Below, piece after piece: positions 47,821 to 59,632 of a DNA stretch of 64,000 bases. The notes beneath the pieces are model-generated. The model had not been told where the DNA came from. It saw only the letters and a program-made list of their open reading frames with translations, and did no database searches. Numbering within the stretch: the first letter of the stretch is position 1; each line of letters opens with the position of its first letter. This stretch comes from Marchantia polymorpha subsp. ruderalis. Its lineage: Eukaryota > Streptophyta > Marchantiopsida > Marchantiales > Marchantiaceae. The position numbers and the translations under genes were made by a program. The stretch is taken from assembly GCA_037833965.1 (NCBI GenBank), contig AP031355.1, forward strand, positions 21,415,501 through 21,479,500. The letters are read 5' to 3'.

Positions 47821-50248
47821 ACGGCGGAGGATGGGGAATCGAGAAAAGTCTGCAACCGCGAGAGTGACAGAATGACATTTGGGGAAGCGGGGCCAGGAAG
47901 GGGGAAGAAGGGGAAGGAAAGGACGGGGAGGGAAGCTGTGGACGAAGCACGCGGAGGCTTCGTGGCTTAGTGGAAACAGGCCAGTTGCCGGTGGTTGGAT
48001 CAGCCGGTCTCCGGTCAGAAGTTCTTGAAGCGCAAGCCCCGAGGAATATAAGGCTCATCGTGAGCCAGTACGATTCACTAAACCGCGGCTTACAGTGCTC
48101 TTCAAAAGAAAGTCAACCTGCTCCGTCACCTCCACCCCTACCACGGCCGCTTGACCTGACCGGAGGAGAGTACGAGATGGGCCTGGGTATTGCTCGAGCT
48201 TGCAGTTGGGGCGCTCATCACGACATGTCACAGCCAATGATCAATTTAATTGTTGCTGTTGCTGTCGTTGTGTGATAGATACCTGGTACTGCGTTAGGTG
48301 GACTCCGTTGTAGCACACGGTCAGTAGTTTGGTCAAAAATGCGACGGGCAATAATTGTGGTCTAGATATGGGGCGAAGTCCAGTTCCATGTCCGGCCATT
48401 TTTGCTCTGAGCTCTTTCTGCACTCGCCGATGCAGCGAGCGAGCGAGCGAGTGAGTGACGTGGAGTGGGCTTCTCTCTTTCGAAGAGCTGAACTGGTGAG
48501 TCGACGAGACACACAGAAAGTTTTGGTCCCGTATGTTCTGTTCCATCCTTCTTTTAGCCCGAAAAGTATGTGGGTCGAAGACTGATTCAGCGTCTGCGCC
48601 ATCGACAAGAAATCATTTCATGCGCTCGAATAACTTTTGTGGAACTCGCGAATCAGAGTATACACATGCAAGTACCTGCTTCAACCACCGAAGCACAGAA
48701 AGTTTCCTTGCGAGTGACAACTTGGTAAATGTTCCCCAGTGTGGGTACGTGGTTTCGTTGATCTAGTCTGCAAAGACCTTTATAAAAATCACGGTCAAGC
48801 TTGCCAAATATTCATTCGGAGCACGTTTCCTCCTCTTCCAAAGAGGTTTTTTTTGTCTAGACCGAAAGTAGTATTCGAATCGAGGCGATCCAGCAGCAGA
48901 GAACTGAAGGACATCTGTTTTTGCATCCTGGACGAGGATTTGGTGATCATCAAGGTGGTTAAGAATTATTGCAAACGCAAAGATAGTTTTGATTGCATAA
49001 GTATGCCCGCATTCTTTGTGTCCACAGTCCAAACATGTAACAGCCCCACCAACCGAAGCACAGTTCAGAGTGCAGGAAAAGTCGGGCTATCATGCCTTCA
49101 TAAAAATTACAGGGCTGAGTCCTGCTTGCGTCGTTCGGCTGGTTCTCCATGTCCTTATGTGGTACGATTCCGGTGTACTCTCGCCATCACGAGAAAACAG
49201 ACAAGGAGCAAGTTTGAGTCTACGAGTAGGAGATTCTGAAGTACAAAGACCTCGTTCTCTTCTGCTGAACATGTAAAGTGGAGATGCGCTGATGCTCCTA
49301 GGCAGTATGGTAAACGAAGCTGCTGATGCTGATGCGAGCCGGAAATTCAGGTGCTCTTTGCACTTTTACATCCTCCGAATTTTTAATCCAGCAGAAGCCC
49401 AATTGCAATGTTTTGGCTTTCTTCTGTCGACATAAGATCAGTGGCCCATCGTCACGCAGGGACAGACTCAGGACGGATTAATATCAACCTTGAGATAAAA
49501 AAACAACTGTTTGCTAGTGACAGTTGTGTAACCTTGGACACAAACAAACAACATGTTCCTACCAAATCGATTCCCATTGGCGTTGATTAAGTCTTGCCAT
49601 CTTTTGCACTCTCTCCTTTTGCCAAAGCTCGTGAATTTAACATCCTCTCAGCGTGACAAAGCATCAACTTGCGATTTATCTGGCTTGTCTTGCATGACCG
49701 AATTCACGTTCCTTGTCGAGATGTCAAACAGCAAAAAGCAAGCGAAATTTGATATTCTTTTGACCACACTATACCATGTACGAGAGATGGCTACGGAAAA
49801 GAGACTCCAATGAGTGCAGAAGAAGGGTTCAGAAGATGCAAATCAGCCCAAGTGTGCAGTTCGTGCGCTCAATTTTGCGAGAAAAAGCATATGCTTGTGC
49901 TCTATGGTTTGTCTCTCATGACAGGAACCAGATCCTCCCCGTAGATGTCGGATCCCACAGAGCAAGCCAAGATATGATTTAGATGTCCATACGACCCCAG
50001 GTACGAGAAACATGTACGAAAAGACAGCCCGGCGAGTCGACACCAAGGTTTTAGGAGACGCTAATCAGTTGATCTACCAACCAAGACTCGGAGCCCAAGG
50101 GATCTACCGATTTCCGTTGACTCTGCATGCTCGCGTTGGAACGGGTTTCCCAAAGAAGGAATCTAGAGCCGCAGAGAGCAACACTCCCCCTCTGAGGTGA
50201 GAGAGTATCTCCGCCAGAAAGCGCAGTCCCTGCTTCTAACAAGCCAAG

Positions 50249-50271
50249 CTATTGTGGGGACACCACAATAG
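50249..50271. repeat. Short inverted repeat, 9-bp arms, 5-bp loop
   Basis: CTATTGTGG pairs with CCACAATAG across GGACA. Confidence 0.7.
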
Positions 50272-51168
50272 TTCTACGGACGTGGACGAGTTTCATAACG
50301 AAACAGTGACAGTTGTTCAGGGGATGCGTGAGCACACGAGGAATCATTATTATAATCGAGAGGATTAGCATTTGGGACCTGCAAGCCTGGATTTATAAAA
50401 TCGGGGAGGCGGGATCCAGAGAATTATGGTATAGACTTTCGCAGATTTCCTGGGCTATCATATATTTTCCGAAGGCGGGTGCGAGAACGATTCACGGACA
50501 GATGCCTATCCTGTTTATGGGCCCGGGAGTTTGAAATATTCCGGACGAAATAGTTCAGACGAGTAAGAAGCTCGGGCATTTTACAAGTCACGCTGCGGTC
50601 AGAGTGGGAGCCATCCAATCGGAGAGGAAGAGTAAAGGCAGGGGGGAAAAGGAGTTCGAGGAGAGATGAAAAAGGGGCAATTCTGTGTGAAACCTCAAGG
50701 AGGGCGTGGGACTGCGCGTCGGGGAAAGTCGCCCTGCGTGGAGCTTCTAGAAGACATAGCCTGCTGGGCATGCCGCATATAGACATTCTGGCAGTTTCAA
50801 ATGAAGAGAATTTGGAGATCCAGCGCAAAGTCTTTGCTTTTCTTTCCACGAGGGCTTGAAACCACGTTGTTGTTTCCCAAAGTTAGTAAAGCCTCGTCCT
50901 GCTTACCACAGCGAGCTCAGGGAGCGGTCAACCCACAGGTTTGAACTTTGTTGCACATTCGGATATTCGGATATTTGGCCTCAGAGAGCTTGGAGGTGAT
51001 GGTCGTTCTCGCAAAATCTGTCTTTTGTCTTCATGTTTGGCATGAAGTCAACACCATCCCATCCGCTCATTATTCGGCACAGTCCAGGGACCACTTGAGA
51101 TGCTGAAAATTTCCAAAATTGAAGATTCACCCGCACTTCTAGAAGCCAGATTTTGTAGGCGAGCTCTA

Positions 51169-51338
51169 TCCCTCCCTCCCTCCCTCCCTCCCTCCATCCC
51201 TTTGCAAACAAACCATGCACGGGTGCTGGTGTGGCTCCCTCCACCTGAAGATGTGCGGTCAAAATCAGTAGCCGGGCAGCAGAAGCATGGCGGATTGGAG
51301 CTCCAAATTCCCTCCCTCCCTCCACCCCTCCCTCCCTT
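51169..51338. repeat. Two TCCC microsatellites
   Basis: TCCC repeats at 51169-51200 and again at 51310-51338 are separated by about 110 bp of unique DNA. The flanking bases differ, so these are two tracts rather than one split tract. Confidence 0.88.
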
Positions 51339-51420
51339 TGAATCCTGAAAGCTAGAAAGGCGTGTTACAATATTACATCCATAGCTGCCTGCGAACCTTG
51401 CGGACTGACTGATTGCAGGG

Positions 51421-51486
51421 ATGAAGCTCTCGGAGCTGGCGGTGATCGACGACGTCGACTGGCACCCTGAGGACTTCTTCCAGTGA
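51421..51486 (+). CDS. Possible 21-residue small ORF or orphan exon
   Basis: A 21-codon frame starts at the ATG at 51421 (first residues MKLSELAVIDD), directly after a GATTGCAGGG acceptor-like sequence, and ends at a TGA. Third positions are mostly G/C and the product is strongly acidic, unlike nearby frames. It may be a surviving exon of a lost gene, a small peptide gene, or chance. Confidence 0.15.
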   Translation: MKLSELAVIDDVDWHPEDFFQ

Positions 51487-53123
51487 CTACAGTAGGTACG
51501 AGCAACTGCTGCACTGGGTAACTGAGTTCGCAGTGGGGGGCTGATACGGTACAGCAGAGGGGTGAGGTGGGCTGGAGTGGAGTGGAGTACAGAAGTCTAG
51601 TCTTGGACACTCGGAAAGCACATCGAGCATTGTTCAAAGAATCCGAAACGGAACATGCCTCAGATCTGGAAGTTTGACTATTCAAAGGTTTGAGCGCCCA
51701 GTACAGTAATCTCATCACATAAGTCACTCCTGATGGGGCTGAGTTTGTGGGTGGGTGGCTGGCTGATGACATACATCCTCGACATGATGAGCAGGGTAGT
51801 CAGTTTGTCAAACCTGCAGCTTCTCTGTGGATCGTGATAGCGAGTTTTTAGTATCTCCAGGCACAAAGTTGCAAGCGGCGAATGATGAACACGGCGGTCA
51901 ACAATCGATGTTTTCATGCTGGAAAAGTCCAATCCCTCTGCATCTTTGACCCGGTACCGAAAGAACCTCCTGCTTTTGGAAACCCAGTCCGCGACGCCCA
52001 GTTCGCTCGTAATTATATGATTTCACAACACGGGGACAAGTTAATATTCACAAATTCTGATCGATATTAGACTCGTTTGGACAGTTCTCCTTCGATCTTT
52101 GGAGAAAGTCCCACCTGTTTGTGAATATCGACAAACCTCCACAAAAGACCTCCAAAAAGTTTAAGGAAACCACACTTTTATGAAATCTGCTCCGACCAAA
52201 AAGCCGAAGGCATGATCAGTATACATTTACAATGAGAAGTCGCACTAAAATATGAACACTTTGAGCATGTTGGCAAAGGTGGGCGTGCTTTTGAACTTGT
52301 GTATAAGCATGAATGACTTCGCCCACTTTGTCCGACTCAGTCAGTGGATCGCCCTCGAAACGCAAGCTCTCGAATGCACTACAAGTTTGATTCTTCACCT
52401 TGTTGCCTACTCAATGGAAGGTCTCTCCGAAGGACCATAACTCGTTTTCTCAACGGTGGTGACGATGGCTAAAGAGTACTGCTTTTCTTCTGTGTATTCA
52501 TAAACCATAGACAAACCGTTCCATGCTGTAGGCAAGGAGCGGTACCTGCAGCTCAAGACTGTTCTCCGTAGATCCTCATCATCATCCGTCACCTCGGCAC
52601 CGCAGAGCACCAAGAAAAGACGATTCGGATAATTAAAATAACTCGAGAAACCTTTGCTTTCTGCATGGCAGTTCACAAGTTGTGTTTATGATCGTTATCC
52701 GAAGGAGGAATCCGTTACTTGACCGATCATCCATTGTATATTTAAATATGAGTAAAGAAGCAAATGAATTGTGTGACGAAGTGGTGCAATGCTTGATGGA
52801 ATATTTATTCATCAATCTCATAGTTTGTGCAGACTTTAGAGTGGTTCACCCCATACGAGACGGTGACGAGTTCACAAACGAGTTCAATCGCTTTGCGCCT
52901 TTTGGACTGTACTCCAAAGTTGTATAAATAGAATGAGGAGCACTTGGACTCATAATTGAGAATAGAGAATCACCGTCTCTGACTGTAATCAGATCTAAAT
53001 GCCCAACGTTAACGTTCTTCTATTGTATCAAAAGCATTCACATATCTAAAGTTAATTTGCTATGTGGTCTTCTTATGTCCATTCCAGACTTCTTCGGAGA
53101 TGGTATTTTTAGTTTGTTATTGG

Positions 53124-53148
53124 GGAAAGAAATACACTATTTCTTTCC
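53124..53148. repeat. Inverted repeat, 11-bp arms, 3-bp loop
   Basis: GGAAAGAAATA pairs exactly with TATTTCTTTCC across CAC. The GGAAAGAAATA string recurs in the 144-bp tandem array at 55483-55905, so the two may be related. Confidence 0.75.
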
Positions 53149-53480
53149 TAGAATGCTTATTGAAAACCTCTCCATCAATAAGAATATCTAAACTGCGGCT
53201 GCATTGAATGAGGGTCCAAACATAATTTAAAAGACAAGTGCAGAAATAAACAGGAAAACCCTTGAGTTCGAAATTTGCGTTTGTTAAAAAATTGAGATAG
53301 GAGCAAGTAAAGTCGCACGTTCTTATAACATGAAGATGTGAAAACTAAAAAAAGAGCTGATCAATGGGCATGGATTACAAAACAATCCAAACTATCCAAA
53401 AGCGAATAATCTCATAGTTTTCCATACGTTCTGGTTGTTTACACCAACGACAAGTCATGGCCTCCTCGTCGTGCTGATAC

Positions 53481-54421
53481 CGACCCTAAATATTTGAATA
53501 TACTTTTGCAATGCTAGATTATTTTCTCGATACCGGAAGTAAGTAGAGTGTCTTGTTCAACAATCACTTCCCAACCTTTCTAATGGGAAGCATCCAAACA
53601 TCCTCACATAGAAGGCCAGAGAGTCGAATATGTCAGGCTGGGGAAGTTCGTCCAGGTTCAGCAAATATCATCCCTCGTATCAAAAGCTGAACACTTTTTC
53701 GCCTAATACTCCTCGTAGATTAGAGGCTCGAGATGGACTCTGGACGAATTTATCAACCACGTTGTGCACACCAAATTGTGACATGGTCAAACTCAGAAAC
53801 TCAACCATCCAAGGAGCAAAATGATGTGCCTACGGTCGTACTAGATACTGCCAAGTTGACTAAGCAAGACTCTCTTGTAAAGCAAGTACGAGGACCAATG
53901 TCCTCGCTGTGCCACGGAAAAGAAGCAAACGTCTTACACCAAAATCTCCTTTACGGAGAGCGAATCGATTGTCAGACATGGAGTGACTTGGATTTTAGTT
54001 AAGTTCTCTTCCTGCTGCTATTTATACATGCAGAATATATCCTTGAGATTAAATTTCAAATTAGACGAGATTACCACCACAAATATTAAGGATGAACGCA
54101 AGGACTTCAGATCCACCAAGTGAGACAAAGTTGCTATGCAATAAATGAAGCATGGAATTCTAGAGCACCGGTAAAACGATAATGAGCTTCTATCACCTTC
54201 TTATTGCACGTCATGCGAGGAAGGTCATTCGACTTGAGTACATCGAACTCAAGTTTCAAAGCTAATTAGAAAGGAAACAAAAATGTATTGTCCTAGATGG
54301 GGGAAGGTTTTGTGTTATATCTTCGATTGCATAGGCTGGAAGAAAGGCTTTCGTACATATCAAACTGTTATGAATGACACTGGAAGAAGCAGTGCTCTGT
54401 AGTCTAGATCGACTGTATGGA
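53481..54421. other. Intergenic DNA, no supported gene
   Basis: Open frames at 53630-53824 and 53733-54002 (+) lack motifs. A stretch near 54330-54410 (KGFRTYQTVMND) loosely recalls the post-catalytic part of a Ty3-type reverse transcriptase, but the flanking blocks are absent, so no element is called. Confidence 0.35.
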
Positions 54422-54607
54422 GAAAATGTCAACCTTCGTCCGCGTTGAAGAAAATAGCTACAGCACTTGGTTGAAGGAACTCATACGGCAGAAAGGATCG
54501 TTGTCAAATGTGAAGAAAATTGTCAACCTCTGTACGCGTTGGGGTACATAGCTACAGCACTTGTTGAAGGAACACATACGCCACAAAGGATCGTCGTCAA
54601 ATGTGAC
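54422..54607 (+). repeat. Two diverged tandem copies of a ~93-bp unit
   Basis: The copies begin at about 54422 and 54515. Shared blocks are GTCAACCT, CGCGTTG, ATAGCTACAGCACTT, GTTGAAGGAAC and AAAGGATCGT. Copies differ by scattered substitutions and small indels, so the duplication is older than those at 15135 and 55483. Confidence 0.85.
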
Positions 54608-55482
54608 GGGGACAGAATGATAAATTTTGGATGCTTTGATTCCCAGCTTTCTCAATAACTTTCGAGGTTTCGAAAGGTTACATCTGACTTTTCGTAGAAA
54701 GGTTCTTTGAAGAAACGCTTTGAGCTTGTGCATGTGTTCGGTAAGTAGGGAGAATCACCAGAAGCCCAATCGCAGATGAGAACAAAGTGGTACGTTTCTT
54801 CCCAACAAAGCGAGGAGGGCGTAGATGCATGAAGACGTATAAACATGCAACAAAAATCTTGGGGTCTCGGAATATGTTTGAAACTGTAATGGAGGGAACA
54901 AAAGTCAGAAAGACCTTTCGTCCAAATTATCAAATGAATGAGGAAGCAGTCACACAATACCCGTAGCAAATGAAGGAAGAAGTAAGTTCATGACTCCATG
55001 CTAGTATTTGGGTATTTGCTGGCAGTCACGTGGGTTTGGAGGAGTTATCGGAGGAGGCTGTAGGAGGTCTGAGCCGAAACTTAAAGAGCTTCAGTTCTTC
55101 AGATGGAAGATCCAAAATACTCCCCACGAGAGAGGGCTAGGGAACCAAACATTCAGCCATCGATGGCTGAGCTGGCAAGCAATACGTACCATAACTCAGA
55201 ACTTAATACAGAACCAGAAGTAGACCAGCATATGGAAATTCTGAACTACGAAAGTGTGAACAAGACGTCGCACTGTCTACACTGTCTATCGCACTACCAT
55301 CAAACTTGGCAACGACGGCACTGCGGAAGAGCCTGACATTGGTGTCGCTTTCTAGACTGTTTGCCTGACGTGATAATGCTGCTCGACGGTTTGGTGTGTG
55401 GGATCGCCAAATCGGAACCGTCGGATTTCCTAGAAAATCAGAGCATTCTAAACTCTTCCCTTGTTTGATACTTTCATCATTA
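54608..55482. other. Intergenic DNA, no supported gene
   Basis: Frames at 54652-54969 (-), 55008-55223 (+) and 55103-55336 (+) overlap or lack motifs. Nothing else is visible. Confidence 0.45.
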
Positions 55483-55905
55483 GTTTGGAAAGAAATAAAT
55501 ACATTTCAATAGGTTGTAAAGGGGTGTGAGTATGATTCTTGGTGATTTTTCTTTCTGCACGCAACTCCTAATCTGGATTTGAGATTTTGGTACCGCGTGT
55601 GCACACAAGATTCGTAATTTCCATCAGTTTGGAAAGAAATAAATACATTTCAATAGGTTGTAAAGGGAAGTAAGTTTGATTCTTGGTGATTTTTTTTTCT
55701 GCACGCAACTCCTAATCTGGATTTGAGATTTTGGTACCGCATGTGCACACAAGATTCGTAATTTTCATCAGTTTGGAAAGAAATAAATACATTTCAAGAG
55801 GTTGTAAAGGGATGTAAGTATGATTCTTGGCGATTTTTCTCTCTGCACGAAACTTCTAATCTGGATTTGAGAACTTGGTAACACAAGATTCGTAATTTTC
55901 CTTAG
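55483..55905 (+). repeat. Three tandem copies of a 144-bp unit
   Basis: Copies begin at 55483, 55627 and 55771, each at GTTTGGAAAGAAATAAATAC. The first two are nearly identical. The third has a deletion of about 12-15 bp around the ACCGCGTGTGCAC segment and more substitutions. No ORF or known element is seen in the unit. Confidence 0.93.
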
Positions 55906-57700
55906 CGTGAACAAAGAAATCAGTATATTAAGAAAAATATTTTGCAATGTTACATTCAAGGATGATGTTTATTTTAATCCAGACCAAATTTTGGACGTTT
56001 TGGTAGAGGGTTCATTTTCAGAGTTCTCATTTAACTCCCTATTGTAAATGCGTAGACTCGATTAGATTATCGAGGGAATAAATTTCCTTTTCACGATAAA
56101 ACCACACCAAAGTCATGATACACAGAAACTTGTCGTATTTGTGATCGGTACAGCCGACATTGCAAAGTGATCATGATGTTTCGCGTAGTTGTTATTGGAA
56201 TCGTTGCGAGCATGGGGAATATCCGTACGTGTGCATACAAATTAAACAAACAAATAGAAAAATAATTAAGTTAACCTGTCGAAACATTTCCCATTGTGGA
56301 GATGCAATATATATTATGATTATCGGTCTCTTCAATTTGATCTTACATGGTGACGAATGGGCCTAGTCGGAAGCGCAGCTCTGCTTCTGTGCTGTACTTT
56401 CTAGATTAGCGTAGTCAAAATCTGTTGACCATGTCACCAGTGTTGTGAAAGGATCGGAAACTGCGTCCCAGACAAAGAGTGGTCACAGTTCGTATATTTC
56501 TAGCCAAGCTGACAAGGTTGGGTCATGGCACTCATGCTGCCGCCATGATGCAGTTATCTGAAGATTAGCCCAGCCGGATTTACTGTGATAATAATGATTA
56601 CTTAATGCCGAATGTCCAATTTGGATTTCATTGCGTTCGGATTTTACCAAATAAAGAGGAGGCATGTAAAATAAAGGCATCATTATGGCGTGTCTGAGAG
56701 CACGTGCACGAGTAGCGCCAAGTCTGACGTCCGCCTCCAGTTCCCTTGGACGGAGACCCGGGCTCGAACGATCTGAGACGGACGGATATCGCAACACGAG
56801 CAAACACGTGGCCGGCTCCCCGCGTTTTGACTGCAGAGCAAAAGAAAGCGCTTGCTCGTGAACGTCGAGATTGCGATCGGGGGCAGGGATGCAAGCTCCC
56901 GGTCTGCCGGTGGCTTGGCTTGCCTCCAGATTAGCGGTCTCAAAGACGAGAAAACAGGAAAATATTGGATTGTAGGAAGCAGCGAAAGATGCGCATGGTC
57001 AGTGCGGGCAGGCGGGCAGGCCATGCCAGACAGACAGACGGGACGAAGGGGTTCCCGGGGAGCGAAACGGAAGGGCTGGAGACTGGAGCTGGGCCACCGG
57101 AGAGGACGAGGCGATGGGGCGAATCGGCCTGGCCGTGTTTGCACTGCGCTTGGAACAGAAGCTTGGGGGCTGGCTAGAGGTGGTTGGCTGCGCAGCGCTG
57201 GCGATGGGGATGGGGAGGGGTGCAGGGGCGGGAGCGGAAGCACTGTTGGGGATGGCTGGAAATGGGGCGTGGGTTTCATGAAGGACCGGGCGGGGGCTGC
57301 CCCGGGGGAGGACCGAGTCCGACGGCCATTGAACGAGTCGCTGGAAGGAATAGCGAGGAAACATTCCAAATCCGAGGTCGGGTTAAAATAAGGGAGGGAG
57401 GGCACTGTTGATTGTCCGAGGGGCAAGCGAGTCGTTGATTGCGCCTGCGGGCTAGCTCGTTTGATCCGGTCAGAACTGGGTCTGGGGCCTGGGCTGACTG
57501 CGACGAGGACTGACTCGTTCGCTGACGACTGGAGTGTGTGGGATCTGTTGCTCGCTCGCCCCAGCCTGCCAGCCACCCAGCCAGCAGCAGCTGCCACTGC
57601 TGCGCTTCTGCTTTCTGGCAGCTCCAGCAAGCGAGCGAGTGAAAGTGAGTGAAAGTGAGTGAACGATCACCAGGAGGGAGAGACGGATGATGGAGTGACC
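55906..57700. other. Intergenic DNA becoming GC-rich, upstream of the LRR receptor kinase
   Basis: The left half is balanced to AT-rich with no gene. From 56680 the sequence is GC-rich and carries overlapping frames on both strands. The minus-strand frame at 56683-57630 (315 codons) is Pro/Ser/Arg-rich and domainless, typical of antisense to CpG-rich promoter DNA. It is not called as a gene. Confidence 0.45.
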
Positions 57701-59632
57701 GAGTGAGTTACTGCATGGAGGGGGTACTTTTTCCGGTTCGTAGCGGAGTGGAGGAGGAGGAGGTCCAGGAGCGAGAGGAGGAGGAGAAGGGGCCCCTCAC
57801 GAAGTTGGGAGAAAAGGTGAAGGCACTACGTCCCCGATTGCTGCTGTCCATCGCGTTGCTCGGTGGCACCCTAGCAGCAGCAGCAGCAGTGGTAGAAGTG
57901 GAAGGAGGAGTAACTTCTGGTTGAGTGAGTCAGGTCGTCTACGGCGGGTGCTTCTGCTGTTGCTTTACTGTTCCTACGTACGTGGACACAGGGTGGTTGA
58001 CTCGCAGGCGAATTCCGGTGTGCAGCGCTGCTGCTTCCCAGGCGGAGGCGAGTTAGGCGGGAGAGCGAAGAGCGCAAGCAAGCAAGAGGATGCGCTACTG
58101 CTGAACCGAGCGAGGGAGAGTGAGACAGAGAGCGACAGAGAGGAGGAGGAGGAAGAGGAGGAGGAGGAGGAGGAGGAAGGTCTGGGGGGCGGGGGGGGGG
58201 GGGGGGGAAGGGAAAGGGGTCGAGGGGCGGAGGAGGACCGGGCATGGGGACCGTTGACGAGCAACAACAGAAGAGAGGAGGCCGCGGCTCATCCGCTTCG
58301 TCAGTTCGGTGCATTGCGGGCCTTGATTTCCTTCGCTCGCTCGGTCGCTGTGTCTGTATCCCCCTCCCCGTGTGGTGATGTGATGAGGTGGTTCTCGCAT
58401 GGTCTGAGCAGAACTGGCCCCGGGCCCGAGCCTAGCAGCTTTCGTGGAGAGACGGAGAAGGGCACGGGAGGAGGAAGAGGAGGAGAAGGAGGAGGACTAG
58501 GTCTAGGATTCCCAGTCCTCAGTCATTCGTGGGCATTCCATTTGTTTTCGTCGTCCAGCAGGAGGGTGAGGGTGTGGCTAGCTTCTTCAGCTTCAGCTCC
58601 AGCTCCAGGAGCAGCAGCGGCAGCTGCTGCTTCCAGTTTCTCCACAGCATCAAAGGGACCCCCCTCTCCCCCTCCCCCTCCCTCTCCCTGATCCCCTGTT
58701 CCACCCCGTCTTCCCTCCCTCCCTCCCTCTCTCCGCGTCTTGACCTTCTCTCCTCTCTGCCACCTCCTCGCTCGAGGTGGCGCATCCGAAACAAAAAGTC
58801 TTCTTCTTCTTTATATTTTTTCCTACCACCATTCCCCCCTCGCGAAGCACAGCATAGCCCAGCCCGGCACTGCGCTGCCGGGTCCTGCATTGTGCTCGCT
58901 CGGCTCATTCTTCTCGGCGACGACGAGGTCTTCGCTGCAACCGTGAGTGGAGAGAGCTGACGGATTCAGAGCCCGAGCAAGAAAGGAAGGGAGGGGCAGC
59001 AGTATCGTCGTGGTGGTTATAGTAATACTAGTAGCGACAGCAGCAGCAGAGCATCGATAGTACAGTAGTAGTAGTAGTATTGGTGGTGGTGGTAGTATCG
59101 GTGAAGGAGTCCGAGATCCATGAGCGAATGGACGACATACGAAGGACAGCGGATTCGTGTTTCCGCCGCATTCGATAGATTGTGTGCCAGGTATGTGAAG
59201 AGTTTGGGTTGCTAGACAGTGGCGAGCTCGGAGCTCGCGGGCAGGTCAGAAGAGGACAGCAGCAGCAGCAGCGGCCTGGGTGCGCTCGCTCGATGAGGGA
59301 GACACGGAGGTGAAGGAGAGGAGCCATGGGAGTGCAAGAGCTGCGACATTGTTCGAATCCGACCCGCCCAGCCATGGGGTGGAGTAGGAGCGGCCTCGTG
59401 CAGGATTTGAGCCAGCAATGCAGATTGAGCTCGAGCATCAGCAGCGGCGAGCGCGTTCGTGACGATGCCGCAGCGGGACGTGGCAAGGAGATGAGGATCG
59501 TGTTGCTGCAAGTGGTGGCGCTGGTGGGTGGTGGTGGTGGAGGAGGTGGTGGCGGCGTTGGTGTTAGACTAGCGAGTAGCGGTCAGTCCGGTAGGCAATA
59601 ATAATCAGAACAATAATAATAATAAGAACTCG
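57701..59632 (+). promoter_or_regulatory. Probable long low-complexity 5' leader/promoter of the LRR receptor kinase
   Basis: The plus strand is rich in GA, GAG, GCAG, TAG and GGT triplet tracts (57745-57790, 58137-58180, 58590-58640, 59035-59100, 59525-59560) and holds many short upstream ATGs. A good donor-like site CAG|GTATGTGAAG lies at 59190/59191, so a 5'-UTR intron ending shortly before the ATG at 59633 is plausible. I found no convincing TATA box. The frame at 57921-58691 (256 codons) is low-complexity and not called. Confidence 0.4.
58137..58207 (+). repeat. GAG-repeat and 17-G run, potential G-quadruplex
   Basis: A run of GAG/GAA triplets (58137-58180) passes into GGGGGGC and then 17 consecutive G (58191-58207). 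On the transcript strand this is a strong G4-forming sequence 1.4 kb before the receptor kinase ATG. Run length is prone to sequencing error. Confidence 0.85.

Larger units (their letters stand above)
44817..53480. other. Long intergenic region, no supported gene
   Basis: Composition returns to balanced near 44850. Frames of 130-224 codons exist (45199-45672 -, 46789-47463 +, 46671-47069 -, 47582-48058 -, 48739-49239 +, 50424-50849 -). They overlap one another, lack domains, and several are low-complexity Pro/Ser/Arg-rich. I see no RNA gene and no transposon protein. Palindromes and microsatellites are listed separately. Confidence 0.45.

Noticed and set aside
47582-48058. 158-codon minus-strand frame
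   Set aside because: Its centre is the GGAT microsatellite read as SIHPSVHPSV; the rest is low complexity.
54330-54420. Possible Ty3/gypsy reverse transcriptase fragment
   Set aside because: Only one loose match (TYQTVMND); the VDYR, TxFDL and YxDD blocks are missing.
56683-57630. 315-codon minus-strand frame upstream of the receptor kinase
   Set aside because: Pro/Ser/Arg-rich, domainless, and overlapped by open frames on the other strand in CpG-rich DNA.
57921-58691. 256-codon frame in the leader of the receptor kinase
   Set aside because: Mostly poly-Glu, poly-Gly and Ser runs encoded by GAG and G tracts; it fits a low-complexity leader, not a protein.
59340-59370. TGTTCGAATCCG, a tRNA B-box-like sequence
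   Set aside because: No A-box, acceptor stem or cloverleaf can be drawn around it.
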